Assembly: GCA_039821555.1 (NCBI GenBank)
Contig: JBCBNX010000006.1
Coordinates: 1-64,000 of the forward strand
From: Bacteroidota bacterium
GTDB taxonomy: Bacteria; Bacteroidota; Rhodothermia; Rhodothermales; Rubricoccaceae
Direction of reading: 5' to 3'
Length of the DNA: 64,000 nucleotides
Shown here: positions 43,314 through 52,599 of the stretch, in pieces
How positions within the stretch are numbered: position 1 is the first letter of the stretch
How the letters are laid out: every line of letters begins with the position of its first letter
Notes under the pieces: generated by a model
What the model was told of the DNA's origin: nothing
What the model saw: only the letters and a program-made list of their open reading frames with translations
Database searches by the model: none
Program-made: the position numbers and the translations under genes

Positions 43314-43778
43314 CTACGAGTCGTGGGTCCGGTCTTGGATCAGCGCGGCTAGCGTGGCTGTCTGGCTCCGCAGCCGCTCCGTGACCAGCGCGAGCATCCG
43401 CCGTCGCACTTCCGCGCGGTGGTGCAGGAAGAACGCGAACTCTGGCTCCGTGCACAGCCCTGCAACGAAGCCATAGAGCGTGCGCTTGAACCGCGCGTCT
43501 TGCCGGAGCATTTTCACGAGGCGCTCCTCTTGGTCGGCTGGGGCGAAGTCGGGGAAGCCCGGCGTGGTGCGTCCGAGGTGGTCGGCGACGAGCGCGAGAA
43601 GCAGGGGATTCTGGAGCTTTAGCAGCGGGCGGAGCGTGCGCGTCTGAAACGCTTCGAGGTCGTCCGGCAACGGGACGCCGGGAGCCGCTTCAGCGTAGCG
43701 CGCCTCGGCAGGAAGCGTGGGGCGCAGCGGGAGAAGGACCGCGTCTCGGTCGGACAGCGGATCGGAGAGGGTAGACAT
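43314..43778 (-). CDS. Unrecognised small helical protein
   Basis: 154 aa from ATG 43778. Predicted mostly alpha-helical, charged, no signal peptide. Features: EAFQTRTLRPLLKLQNPLLLALVADHLG, FPDFAPADQEERLVKMLRQDARFKRTLYGFVAGLC and FFLHHRAEVRRRMLALVTERLRSQ (pieces quoted). I do not recognise a family. It lies upstream of the VOC gene on the same strand with a 69-base gap that contains the palindrome, so it is probably a separate unit. Confidence 0.6.
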   Translation of the reverse strand: MSTLSDPLSDRDAVLLPLRPTLPAEARYAEAAPGVPLPDDLEAFQTRTLRPLLKLQNPLLLALVADHLGRTTPGFPDFAPADQEERLVKMLRQDARFKRTLYGFVAGLCTEPEFAFFLHHRAEVRRRMLALVTERLRSQTATLAALIQDRTHDS

Positions 43779-43917
43779 GGCGGGCGAAGTCGGGGCGAAG
43801 AGCAGAGGCAGGTTGGAACCGCATAGGAGGTGCCCCGTGCCGACGCCACCGCGGCGCGTCAGGATTCCACGCCAGGCACCGTGCGCGGCGTTTTTCCCCA
43901 CCATCGCGCCCCATCGC

Positions 43918-44346
43918 ATGCCTACCGCTGCCACCGGCCAGACCGTCCGCATCCACTACACCGGCACCCTCGCCGACGGCACCCAGTTCGACTCGTCCGA
44001 GGGCCGCGCGCCGCTCGAATTCACCCTCGGTAGCGGCCAAGTCATCCCCGGCTTCGACGTCGCCGTGACCGGCATGGAGGTTGGCGCTTCGAAGACCGTC
44101 ACGATTCCTGCGGCGCAGGCCTACGGCGAGCCACGCCCCGAAATGGTGCTGGAGGTCGGACGCGACCAGTTCCCGGCGGGCGTCGTCCCGGAAGTCGGGC
44201 AGGAGTTGCATCTCCAGACGCCCGAAGGGCAGCACGTTCCCGTGCGCGTCGTGGAGGTCGCCGATGACACCGTCATGCTCGACGCCAACCATGCGCTCGC
44301 GGGCGAGGACCTCACGTTCGCGCTCGAACTCGTCGAGATCGTGTAG
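43918..44346 (+). CDS. FKBP-type peptidyl-prolyl isomerase, SlyD-like
   Basis: 142 aa. Begins ATGQTVRIHYTGTLADGTQFDSS and includes PLEFTLGSGQVIPGFDVAVTGMEVG and KTVTIPAAQAYGEP, the FKBP core split by an insert-in-flap domain as in SlyD (YGEPRPEMVLEVGRDQFP... HALAGEDLTFALELVEI). There is no His-rich tail. Cytoplasmic, prolyl isomerase and folding helper. The stop lies in a two-copy repeat (44341-44370). Confidence 0.9.
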   Translation: MPTAATGQTVRIHYTGTLADGTQFDSSEGRAPLEFTLGSGQVIPGFDVAVTGMEVGASKTVTIPAAQAYGEPRPEMVLEVGRDQFPAGVVPEVGQELHLQTPEGQHVPVRVVEVADDTVMLDANHALAGEDLTFALELVEIV

Positions 44347-44370
44347 CTCGAACCGCCGTGTAGCTCGGAC
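44341..44370. repeat. Duplication across the stop of the FKBP gene
   Basis: GTGTAGCTCGAAC (44341-44353) and GTGTAGCTCGGAC (44358-44370), period 17; the TAG of the first is the stop codon. Confidence 0.8.
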
Positions 44371-44478
44371 CAGGGTGAAGCGTGAACCGGGGTGGAGCGG
44401 TGAGCACACCGAACAATCCGGGGGCCGGGCGGGTTTGAAGGAGCCTCACCCTATCGGCTTCACTACGCTCTCGTCGTC

Positions 44479-45621
44479 ATGGGCGGCTCGCTCCGCGTCG
44501 GCCGGTTCGTCGGCATCGACGTCTTTCTGCACTGGACGTTCCTGCTTCTGATCGCGGGCGCGTTCGTCTACTACGTCCTCAGTGGCAACGACCTCGCCAC
44601 GGCGCTGGCGGGCGTTGGGCTGATCCTCGCCGTGTTCGCATGCGTGGTGCTGCACGAGTACGGCCACGCGCTCGCAGCCCGGCGCTACGGCGTGCCAACC
44701 CGCGACATCACGCTCTATCCCATCGGCGGGGTGGCGCGGCTGGAACGCATCCCTGAGAAGCCGCGGCAGGAGTTGGTTGTGGCGCTTGCCGGGCCAGCAG
44801 TCAACTTCGTGGTCGCGGGCCTCATCGCAGGGGGCTATCTCGTCACGCGCGGCAGCCTGCCCGACTTCAACGAGTTCGGCGGGCTCGCGGCTCCGGCAGA
44901 CTACTTCCTGCCCAGCCTCATGTGGATCAACGTGGCGCTGCTCGTCTTCAACCTGCTCCCGGCCTTCCCGATGGACGGCGGGCGCGTGCTCCGAGCGCTC
45001 CTCGCCTTGAAGCTCGACTACCCGCGCGCCACGCAGATCGCGGCTAGTGTGGGACAAGGCATGGCCATCGTCTTTGGCTTTTTCGGGCTGATCCAGTTCA
45101 ACCCGTTCCTGCTCTTCATCGCGCTCTTCGTCTACCTCGGCGCCCAGCAGGAGTCGAGCGCTACGCAGCTTCGCGTTGCCACGCGCGGCGTGCACGTGCG
45201 CCAGGCGATGGTGACCGACTACCACGACCTCCACCCGTGGCAGACGCTCCAGGACGCCGTAGACCTGCTGCTGGCCGTCTCGGAGCAGGATTTCCCTGTG
45301 ATTCAGGACGGGCAGATGGTGGGCGTGCTCACGCGCAAGCGTCTCGTGCAGGCCCTCTCCGAGCAGACGATGCAGACGCGCGTGCAGCAGGTGATGCTGC
45401 CCGCCCCGGCGCCCGTCAACGCGGGCAACATGCTCGACCAGGCGCTCGAACGCCTCCAGGCCGACGACGTCTCGATGCTGCCGGTTGTGGATCAGGAAGG
45501 CGCGCTCGTGGGCTTGCTCACGCTCGAAAACGTCGGCGAGATGATGATGCTGGCCTCAGCGATGAGGCGGCGCACGGGCATGGCACCGTCGCTCGATTCT
45601 CTAGCGGAGGGGCGATCCTAG
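44479..45621 (+). CDS. Site-2-type intramembrane metalloprotease with CBS domains
   Basis: 380 aa. M50 family: HEYGH with H59 and H63, and the second metal ligand Asp166 in NLLPAFPMDGGR, embedded in about five membrane helices. The C-terminal half holds two CBS motifs (VRQAMVTDYHDLHPWQTLQDAVDLL, DDVSMLPVVDQEGALVGLLTLENV, partly quoted). CBS-containing S2P-like proteases of the SpoIVFB/Rip family cleave membrane-bound regulators, and the CBS pair may sense adenine nucleotides. No anti-sigma substrate is adjacent. Confidence 0.9.
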   Translation: MGGSLRVGRFVGIDVFLHWTFLLLIAGAFVYYVLSGNDLATALAGVGLILAVFACVVLHEYGHALAARRYGVPTRDITLYPIGGVARLERIPEKPRQELVVALAGPAVNFVVAGLIAGGYLVTRGSLPDFNEFGGLAAPADYFLPSLMWINVALLVFNLLPAFPMDGGRVLRALLALKLDYPRATQIAASVGQGMAIVFGFFGLIQFNPFLLFIALFVYLGAQQESSATQLRVATRGVHVRQAMVTDYHDLHPWQTLQDAVDLLLAVSEQDFPVIQDGQMVGVLTRKRLVQALSEQTMQTRVQQVMLPAPAPVNAGNMLDQALERLQADDVSMLPVVDQEGALVGLLTLENVGEMMMLASAMRRRTGMAPSLDSLAEGRS

Positions 45622-45848
45622 GGCACGAGTCCAGATCACTCGGCGTGGCTGTGGGAGGTGGGCCGACCTCGCGCCGTGCTCAGCCGCAGCATTCTGCCTG
45701 ACCCGACCACGTGCTAGCTTTTCCCGCTCCGTGGCTGGGTTGGTAAGTTCCAAGCAGGCCCTCGACCTCTGCGCTACCGTCCCAGGCTCGCATCGTCCAC
45801 AGGTCCTTGGCTCCTCGCTTTCTCGTTCCCGGCCGCATTGAGACGCGC

Positions 45849-46325
45849 ATGTCAGCCCCTCACCCCGCCATCGCCCTGCTCGCCGAGACACGCGGCTTCG
45901 TGCTGCGCATCGCCGACAGCTTCACCGACGCCGAGTTGCGGACGATCCCGGATGGGTGGAACAACCACGCGCTCTGGCACCTCGCACATCTCGCCGTCAC
46001 GCAGCAACTGCTGCACTATGGCTTGTCCGGGCTACCGCTATTCGTGGACGACGTCCTCGTGGCGCGCTGCCGCAAGGGCACCAGCCCCCGCGACTGGCCC
46101 AATGGCTGGAAGCCCGACGTGGCGCATGTCCGCACCTTGCTCACGGACCTCCCGCTTCGCCTCGCCGAGGATCATGCGGCGGGACGGTTCGCCAGCTTCA
46201 GGCGCTACCCGACCTCGACAGGTATCACGCTTGACTCGTTTGAGACGGCGCTGCACTTCAACAACCTGCATGAGGGCATCCATGTCGGCCTGCTCCTCGC
46301 GCTGCGCCGGGCGGTTCGGGGGTAA
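45849..46325 (+). CDS. DinB-superfamily protein, second copy
   Basis: 158 aa from ATG 45849. DinB fold: LLAETRGFVLRIADSFTDAELRTIPDGWNNHALWHLAHLAVTQQLLHYGLSGLPL (partial) and near the end LHFNNLHEGIHVGLLLALRRA, with the metal-ligand His residues HLAH and HEGIH. Function unknown. A weak TTC, N20, TAGCTTTT promoter-like arrangement lies at 45692-45722. Confidence 0.8.
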   Translation: MSAPHPAIALLAETRGFVLRIADSFTDAELRTIPDGWNNHALWHLAHLAVTQQLLHYGLSGLPLFVDDVLVARCRKGTSPRDWPNGWKPDVAHVRTLLTDLPLRLAEDHAAGRFASFRRYPTSTGITLDSFETALHFNNLHEGIHVGLLLALRRAVRG

Positions 46326-46398
46326 GTCCTCTCAGAATGGCTTGGTGACTGCTGGACATGGAGACTTGCCTAGAACTGAGGCGCCATGGTCGGTTTGG

Positions 46399-46427
46399 TT
46401 GACTTGAAGATGAGGGGGGACTATACT
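46399..46427 (+). promoter_or_regulatory. Near-consensus sigma-70 promoter for the exopolysaccharide cluster
   Basis: TTGACT (46399-46404), exactly 17 bases, TATACT (46422-46427): five of six matches to each consensus hexamer. A start near 46434 leaves a leader of about 208 bases before the first glycosyltransferase. It is the best promoter in the window. Confidence 0.6.
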
Positions 46428-46445
46428 CGTTTACCCCGTGTTTTT

Positions 46446-46554
46446 GGTGAGCGCCTGCCGTCCCTCTGCTCACCGTGGAGGGGAACGCGGGACTAACAGG
46501 GCGGCCTCGACTATCCATCTTAGACAAAGATCTAGATCGTAACACTTTTGTTAC
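46446..46554 (+). promoter_or_regulatory. Structured leader of the exopolysaccharide cluster
   Basis: Hairpin GGTGAGC (46446-46452)/GCTCACC (46468-46474), then the perfect palindrome GATCTAGATC (46529-46538) touching GTAAC-N6-GTTAC (46539-46554). The hairpin has no T-run after it, so it is not a plain terminator; attenuation or protein binding is possible. Confidence 0.4.
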
Positions 46555-46641
46555 ATCTGGCCGATTTGAAAGAGGTTGGAGCCGCTGTTGTACGGTGGCA
46601 GGACGAGTCTGTCCTTCTCTAGTACATGGCCCCCTCTCGCC

Positions 46642-47889
46642 ATGGTCGCCCTACCCGGCGCTGCACGCCCCGCCCTCAGCCGCCTTCAGCCCAGTCGCAC
46701 AGCCATCGTGCACGACTGGCTCCCGGTCTATGCCGGGGCAGAACGCGTGCTGGAGCAGATGATTGCGGTGCTGCCCGAGGCCGATCTGCACAGCCTGATC
46801 GAGTTCCTCCCAGACGACCAACGGGACTTCCTGGGCGGGCGCGAGGTCAAGACCTCGTTCATCCAGCGGCTGCCGTTCGCGCGCAAAGGCTACCGCAACT
46901 ACCTGCCGTTCACGCCGCTCGCCATCGAGCAGTTCGACCTCACGGCCTACGACCTCGTCCTCTCGTCGAGCTATGTCGTGGCCAAGAGCGTGCTCACGTT
47001 TGCGGAGCAGCTCCACGTGAGCTACGTCCACAGCCCGATCCGGTACGCGTGGGACCTGCAGTTCCAGTACCTCCGCGAAGGGGGACTCGAACACAGTCTC
47101 AAAGGCAAACTTGCGCGCCTCATCCTACACTACATGCGGACGTTCGACGCGGCGACGGCAGACCGGCCCGACCTCTACGTCGCCAACTCGCACTACGTCG
47201 CCAAGCGCATCCGCAAGCTCTACCGCCGGCCCGCCGCCGTGGTGCACCCCGCTGTCAACGTCGAGCGCTTCACCGTTGGCTACGACCGGGACGACTACTA
47301 CTGTACCTGCTCGCGGCTCGTGCCCTACAAGAAGATCCGGCTCATCGTTGAGGCCTTCGCCCAAATGCCCAACAAGCGGCTCGTGGTGGTAGGGGACGGT
47401 CCCGAGATGGGTCGCCTGCAAGCCATCGCGACGCCGAACGTGGACCTGCTTGGGCACCAGCCGCTGGAGGTACTCGAGTCTACGCTTCGCGAGGCTCGCG
47501 CCTTCGTGTTCGCCGCGCTCGAAGACTTCGGCATCGCGCCGGTCGAGGCGCAGGCGTGCGGCACCCCGGTCATCGCCTACGGACGGGGCGGGGCGCTCGA
47601 AACCGTGCGAGAAAACGAGACTGGCATCTTCTTTGACCAGCAAACCCCCGAGGCTCTCGTCGCTGCAATTTCTCGATTTGAGAAGGACGACGCGCGCTTC
47701 GACCCCGACGCGATCCGCGCCCACGCCGAGACATTCGCCGCCGAACGCTTCCGTGCACGGCTCGCCGACCTGCTCGACCAAGCCTGGCTGGCCTTCAGCC
47801 GCGACGGCGACGCCGAGCAGATCCTCCGCTCTCCGGTGCAGTCCGCCATGCTGCCCACCCCCTCCGACGCCCTCCCTTCGCTCTCGTAG
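46642..47889 (+). CDS. GT4 glycosyltransferase (WbaZ-like)
   Basis: 415 aa from ATG 46642. GT-B fold: AIVHDWLPVYAGAERVLEQMIAVLPEAD at the N-terminus and, in the C-terminal domain, YYCTCSRLVPYKKIRLIVEAF, RLVVVGDGPEMGRLQ, FVFAALEDFGIAPVEAQACGTPVIAYGRGGALETV (EDFGIAPVEAxACGTPVIA motif with the E-x7-E nucleotide-sugar site). WbaZ-type mannosyltransferases are close. It acts in exopolysaccharide repeat-unit assembly at the cytoplasmic membrane. An upstream in-frame TTG at 46576 adds 22 unlikely residues. The first gene of the cluster. Confidence 0.87.
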   Translation: MVALPGAARPALSRLQPSRTAIVHDWLPVYAGAERVLEQMIAVLPEADLHSLIEFLPDDQRDFLGGREVKTSFIQRLPFARKGYRNYLPFTPLAIEQFDLTAYDLVLSSSYVVAKSVLTFAEQLHVSYVHSPIRYAWDLQFQYLREGGLEHSLKGKLARLILHYMRTFDAATADRPDLYVANSHYVAKRIRKLYRRPAAVVHPAVNVERFTVGYDRDDYYCTCSRLVPYKKIRLIVEAFAQMPNKRLVVVGDGPEMGRLQAIATPNVDLLGHQPLEVLESTLREARAFVFAALEDFGIAPVEAQACGTPVIAYGRGGALETVRENETGIFFDQQTPEALVAAISRFEKDDARFDPDAIRAHAETFAAERFRARLADLLDQAWLAFSRDGDAEQILRSPVQSAMLPTPSDALPSLS

Positions 47890-47891
47890 CC

Positions 47892-49382
47892 ATGAGTCCT
47901 GTACTCGAACTGATCCGTCCCGACGCGCCGTCCCACGGCGAGGGCGTCCGCACCTCTGCCCCGACGGCCGTGAGGCCGCGCGTGCTCCGCGCCCCCGTCC
48001 GCCCATGGGCGCGCACGCTGGTGCTGATGCTCTTCGATGCGGTGACGCTCGCGCTCTGCATCGGGCTGGCCATGGTCTTCATGGAGGCCATCGGCGCGGC
48101 CCAGGAAAACCTGCGCGTGGCCGTGGCAACCGTCGTCATGGCGCTCGTGATGTTCGCGGCGTTTGGCTGCTACGCCACGTTCCCGCTGCCCCCGGTCAAG
48201 GAGGTGCGCAGCCTGAGCATCGCCTCATCGCTCGCGTACCTGATCGTGGCAACGGTGCTGATGTCGGTGCTCGGCAAGGTGTCGCCGATGGTGGGGACGC
48301 TTGCGCTTGCCTGGGTGCTCGCCATCCCGACGGTGCCCTTCGCGCGTGCGCTCGCCCGCTCCTTCTTCGGCTCGAAGTCGTGGTGGAGCTGCGCCGTCGT
48401 CGTGTTCGGAGCGGGGCGGACCGGCAAAGGCATCGTGCGCATCCTGCAGGGCCGCCCGGAGCTTGGCCTCCGGCCGGTCGCCGTCTTCACCGACACGAAG
48501 GGAGCCCCTCGCGAGATTAGCGGCGTGCCCGTGGTGGGACGCCTCTCGCGGGCCTCGACCTACGCGCGCCGCCTCCGCGTCCCGTACGCCATCGTGGCGA
48601 TGCCGTCGGCTGACCGCGAGCACCTCCTCGAACTCATGGAAGAGCACGCGAGCGGTTTCGAGCGCGTCCTTGTGGTGCCGGACCTGTTCGGCTTCGCAAG
48701 CCTCTCGGTGACGGCCCGCGACTTTAGCGGCGTGCTCGCCTTCGAGGTGCGCGACCACCTGCTCAACCCGATGCACCAGCGCGTCAAGCGGGTCATCGAC
48801 ATTGTGCTCTCCCTGATCGCGATCGTGCTGCTGGCTCCGGTGCTGGCGCTCATCGGCCTGCTGATCCGGCTCGACTCGAAGGGCGACATCTTCTACGCCC
48901 AGGAGCGCATCGGACGGGACGGCCATCTGTTCCGGTGCCTCAAGTTTCGCAGCATGTACGTCGGCGCGCACGAGCGGCTTCAGGAGGTGCTCGACCGCGA
49001 TCCCGAGGCGGCCGCCGAGTACGCCGAGTTTAAGAAGCTCACCAACGACCCCCGCGTGACGTCGGTGGGGCACTGGCTCCGCAAGCTCAGCCTCGACGAA
49101 CTGCCGCAGCTCTTCAACGTGCTGCGCGGCGACATGAGCCTCGTCGGACCGCGTCCCTACATGCCCAATGAACTCTCCGAGATGACCGGGAAGGAGCGAA
49201 TGATCCTCCGTACTTTGCCCGGCATCACCGGCCTCTGGCAGGTGCTCGGCCGCAATGAGTTCTCGTTCGGCAGCCGCTGCGATCTGGACGTCCATTACGT
49301 CCGCAACTGGTCGATGGCACTGGATTTGTACCTCCTCGCGCGCACCGTCCCGACCGTTCTTTCGCGCAAGGGCGCCAGCTGA
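47892..49382 (+). CDS. Polyprenyl glycosylphosphotransferase initiating exopolysaccharide synthesis (WbaP/WcaJ-like)
   Basis: 496 aa. N-terminal four to five membrane helices (about 40-160), a Rossmann-like CoA-binding-type domain (VVVFGAGRTGKGIVRIL), then the catalytic C-terminus: RVKRVIDIVLSLIAIVLLAPVLALI membrane helix, FYAQERIGRDGHLFRCLKFRSM, KLSLDELPQLFNVLRGDMSLVGPRP, ITGLWQVLGRN. Transfers a sugar-1-phosphate to undecaprenyl phosphate. Close to the WbaP class (TIGR03022). Starts 2 bases after the previous stop. Confidence 0.93.
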   Translation: MSPVLELIRPDAPSHGEGVRTSAPTAVRPRVLRAPVRPWARTLVLMLFDAVTLALCIGLAMVFMEAIGAAQENLRVAVATVVMALVMFAAFGCYATFPLPPVKEVRSLSIASSLAYLIVATVLMSVLGKVSPMVGTLALAWVLAIPTVPFARALARSFFGSKSWWSCAVVVFGAGRTGKGIVRILQGRPELGLRPVAVFTDTKGAPREISGVPVVGRLSRASTYARRLRVPYAIVAMPSADREHLLELMEEHASGFERVLVVPDLFGFASLSVTARDFSGVLAFEVRDHLLNPMHQRVKRVIDIVLSLIAIVLLAPVLALIGLLIRLDSKGDIFYAQERIGRDGHLFRCLKFRSMYVGAHERLQEVLDRDPEAAAEYAEFKKLTNDPRVTSVGHWLRKLSLDELPQLFNVLRGDMSLVGPRPYMPNELSEMTGKERMILRTLPGITGLWQVLGRNEFSFGSRCDLDVHYVRNWSMALDLYLLARTVPTVLSRKGAS

Positions 49383-49479
49383 CCCTGCGTCCGCTGGTCC
49401 CGTCGCGTGACTTGCTGCACGCGACGAGCGGCGGTTGCACCGTTCGTCCTCTCGACCTCCCGCGACACTACCTCCCTGT

Positions 49480-51936
49480 ATGTCTACTCCGACTAAAAAG
49501 ACGGGACCCTCGGCCGCCACGGCTTCCAGCACTACCGCCTTTAGCGCAGCGGCCTTTGCGCAGATGCTCAAGCGCAACTGGCTTGTGATGGCGCTCACGG
49601 CGATGGTGACCTTTGGCGCGGTGGCTACCTGGACCTACTTCCAGACGCCGATCTATGCCACCGGCGCGATCGTCTCCATCGACACGCAGCGCACCGGCGG
49701 CGACCCGATCCAGGGCATCCTCGGCATGCGCGAGACGCGCACGCTCGCCAACGAAATCGAGACGCTGCGGCAGTCGCTCTCCATCGGCGAGCGCGTCGCA
49801 GAGCGTCTCCTGGAGCGATACAACTCGCGCGAACTGATCAAGGACGAGGCCACGCAGGAGCGCCTCGACGCGATGATGCGCAACCCGGAGACGGACGTCA
49901 ACCAGGCCGTCGCCATCGGGATGCAGCAACTCGGCTTTGTGACGATTGCGCCGCTCAACCCGCAGGTGGACATGATCCGCATCGGGGCGAAGCACCACAA
50001 CCGTCGCGTGGCGCGCGACATGGCGCAGTTCTACGCCGAGGAATACCGCGAGTACGCCCGCTCTAAGTCGGCCGCCGGCCGCGAAGCCGCCAGTGAGTTC
50101 CTGGAGGACCAGGTGGCGAGCAAGCGAGCCCAGCTGCGCGCGCTCGACCGGGAGATCACCGTATTTAAAGAGCGCGAAGGCTTTGTTGCCCTCGACACGG
50201 AGGCTGAGACGGCTGTGCAGCGCTCGACCGAGCTCGGCATCGCAATTAGTGACGCGGACGTAGAGCGTCAGACGGCGCAGATCCGACTAAACGCCCTGAA
50301 CAACCAGCTGGCCGCGGTCACGCCGTCACTCGTCAGCGCGACCGCCTCCGGGACGCAGCGCGAGATCGACGCGCTCAAGGACAAGATCACGGGCTTCGAG
50401 ACAACGCTCAGCTCCTACTACGCCAACAACCCGGCGCTGCTTCAGGACCCCTCCGGTGTGCCTGAGGTGATGCAGCTGCAGCGGCAGATCCAACAGGCGC
50501 GCCAGCAGATCCAGGTGCTCAGCGAACAACTCGTCGAGGAGAGCCTCTCGCTCGCCGACATCTCGCTCGACGGGGATGCGATGGCGGGTCTCGCTGTCAA
50601 AAAGCAGGAAGCCCTCGGGCTCGAACTCGACATCTCGCGGCTGCAGTTGCAGGCGGCCGCGCTCGGTGCGCAGCAGGCGCGCAACGACCAGCGGCTCCGC
50701 GAACTGCCCAGCCAGCAGGCGACGCTGGCCAGCCTGGAGCGCGACCTCGCCGTGGCGACCGAGTCGTTCCTGATCCTGCAGGAGAAGTACAACGACGCTC
50801 GCACGCAGGCCCAGTCAGAAGTGAGCTACGTCGAGCTGCTCCGCGTCGCGCTAACGCCAGCGGCCCCGATGTCGCCGAACATCCCGCAGAACCTCCTGCT
50901 CGGCGCGATGCTGGGCCTCGTGCTGGCCTTCGGGTTGGCGCTGCTCCGCCACGCCACCGACCACCGCATCCGCGTGCCGGAGGACGTGAAGGGCCATGGG
51001 TTTAGCCTCCTCGGTACGATCCCAGACCTGCGCGGCCTCGTCAAGAAGCACTTCAACGGGCAGCCGTTCGTCAACGTGGAAGGACGCGAGGTGTCCTCGT
51101 TGGTGGTCGCTGCGATGCACCCGCTATCGTCGGTCACGGAGGCGTTCCGCCACCTCCGCACGAGCGTGCAGTACAGCCTCCCTGACTCGAAGCTGGAGGC
51201 GATTATGATCTCGAGCCCTGGTCCGGGCGAAGGCAAGTCCACAACCGCCGTCAACCTCGCTATTGCGCTCGCGCAGGCGGGCAAGCGTACGCTCTACATC
51301 GACGCCGACCTGCGCCGCCCGACAGGCCACCGCCTCCTCGGCGTCAACCGCGACCGCGGCCTCGCCGAGTTGCTCTTCCAGGACGCCCCCATCGACTGGG
51401 AGAACTACCGCCGCCCGCTCCACATCGACTGGGGCCGCTTCGACAACCACCTCGACAACCTCTACGTGCTGCCCGCGGGGCAGGTCGTGCCAGACCCGGC
51501 CGAACTGCTCGGCTCGCATAAGATGGAGCAGCTGCTCGCGGCAGCCCGCGAGGAGTTCGATGTCGTCATCCTCGACACCTCGCCGATCCTGGCCGTCACC
51601 GACGCCGTGCTGCTCGCCACCTACTGCGACGCGACGCTCCTCGTGGCCCGTGCCGAAGAGACGAGCTGGCGGTCGCTGCAGCGTGCACGCGAACTGCTGC
51701 TCACCACGGGCGACGCGGGCGCCCCGGTCATCGGCGCTGTGCTCAACAGCATGAAGGAGAGTGGCGAGTCCTACGGCTACGGCTACGGCTACGGTTACAA
51801 GTATGGCGACAGCTACGGCGGGCGCTCTGCTGACTTCGCCGACTTCATGAAGCTGCAAGGCGGCGTCAGCGGCGATGGGGCGGGCACGGCCCGTGTGCCC
51901 ACCCTCGCCAAGAAGGAAACCTCCGCCGACGCCTGA
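49480..51936 (+). CDS. Polysaccharide co-polymerase with tyrosine autokinase (Wzc-like)
   Basis: 818 aa. Chain-length determinant domain with two membrane helices (about 30-50 and 465-490) around a coiled-coil periplasmic part (QRSTELGIAISDADVERQTAQIRLNALNNQL; piece), and the C-terminal BY-kinase: Walker A SPGPGEGKST, Walker A' LYIDADLRRP, Walker B VVILDTSP. The tail has a tyrosine cluster YGYGYGYGYKYGDSYGG from residue ~765, the autophosphorylation target. It controls polymer length and export. ATG 49480 was chosen; a GTG at 49435 would add 15 residues. A strong terminator follows. Confidence 0.93.
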   Translation: MSTPTKKTGPSAATASSTTAFSAAAFAQMLKRNWLVMALTAMVTFGAVATWTYFQTPIYATGAIVSIDTQRTGGDPIQGILGMRETRTLANEIETLRQSLSIGERVAERLLERYNSRELIKDEATQERLDAMMRNPETDVNQAVAIGMQQLGFVTIAPLNPQVDMIRIGAKHHNRRVARDMAQFYAEEYREYARSKSAAGREAASEFLEDQVASKRAQLRALDREITVFKEREGFVALDTEAETAVQRSTELGIAISDADVERQTAQIRLNALNNQLAAVTPSLVSATASGTQREIDALKDKITGFETTLSSYYANNPALLQDPSGVPEVMQLQRQIQQARQQIQVLSEQLVEESLSLADISLDGDAMAGLAVKKQEALGLELDISRLQLQAAALGAQQARNDQRLRELPSQQATLASLERDLAVATESFLILQEKYNDARTQAQSEVSYVELLRVALTPAAPMSPNIPQNLLLGAMLGLVLAFGLALLRHATDHRIRVPEDVKGHGFSLLGTIPDLRGLVKKHFNGQPFVNVEGREVSSLVVAAMHPLSSVTEAFRHLRTSVQYSLPDSKLEAIMISSPGPGEGKSTTAVNLAIALAQAGKRTLYIDADLRRPTGHRLLGVNRDRGLAELLFQDAPIDWENYRRPLHIDWGRFDNHLDNLYVLPAGQVVPDPAELLGSHKMEQLLAAAREEFDVVILDTSPILAVTDAVLLATYCDATLLVARAEETSWRSLQRARELLLTTGDAGAPVIGAVLNSMKESGESYGYGYGYGYKYGDSYGGRSADFADFMKLQGGVSGDGAGTARVPTLAKKETSADA

Positions 51937-51958
51937 GCCGGTTGGCTTGACCCCCTGC

Positions 51959-51995
51959 GCGGCGGGCGAGAAGCCGCTCTCGCCCGCCGCTTTTT
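51959..51995 (+). terminator. Strong Rho-independent terminator
   Basis: GCGGCGGGCGAGA (51959-51971) pairs with TCTCGCCCGCCGC (51978-51990), loop AGCCGC, then TTTTTG (51991-51996). It separates the kinase gene from the SLBB gene. Confidence 0.85.
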
Positions 51996-52023
51996 GTATC
52001 CCCCCGCATCTGACCACACCCCG

Positions 52024-52551
52024 ATGCTGCTGCCCTCCGCGCTCCGGCGCGTCCTCCTCCTCTGCGCGCTCCTTGCGCCGTTCACGGTCTCCCAAGCCTT
52101 CGCGCAGAGCGGGACCCCTGGCATCGACGGGGGCACTGGTCTTGCCGCTGTCTACAGCTACGTCCCGCCCGGCATCCCCGCGATGGAAATCGACGTGTGG
52201 GGCGCCATCCGGCAGCCCGGGCGCTACCGCGTGCCACGCACCATGGAACTCCTCGACGTGCTCTCGGTGGCCGGTGGTCCCGTCATCGGCACGGACGAGG
52301 AAGGGCGGACCCAGGAAGCCATCGTTCGGCTCTCCCGCGAGGGTACCAACGGCCGCGACCTCCTCTTCGAAGCGCAACTCGCCGACGTAGAGCGTGGCAC
52401 GGCCGTCCCGCCGCCTGTGACGGAGAACGACATCCTCTCGGTGCAGGTCCGCGTGCGCGCCCGCCTCTACTGGCGCGACGTGCTCTCCGTGACGACCTCT
52501 GTGGCTGCGCTGACGCTGCTGTTCCTCAACATCTTCGACCGGGGTAACTAG
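52024..52551 (+). CDS. Small SLBB-domain protein with signal peptide and C-terminal membrane segment
   Basis: 175 aa. Signal peptide (RVLLLCALLAPFTVSQAFAQ), one SLBB domain (MEIDVWGAIRQPGRYRVPRTMELLDVLSVAGGP), then VTENDILSVQVRVRARLYWRDVLSVTTSVAALTLLFLNIF (piece), where the final ~20 residues are a membrane helix. It lacks the Poly_export domain of Wza-type outer-membrane export proteins and so is not a complete OPX. It may be an inner-membrane-anchored periplasmic partner of the kinase gene just upstream. Confidence 0.8.
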   Translation: MLLPSALRRVLLLCALLAPFTVSQAFAQSGTPGIDGGTGLAAVYSYVPPGIPAMEIDVWGAIRQPGRYRVPRTMELLDVLSVAGGPVIGTDEEGRTQEAIVRLSREGTNGRDLLFEAQLADVERGTAVPPPVTENDILSVQVRVRARLYWRDVLSVTTSVAALTLLFLNIFDRGN

Positions 52552-52599
52552 CCCTCTCCGCCGATCCGCCGCTCGGTTTCACCCTCCGACCCGACCCTC

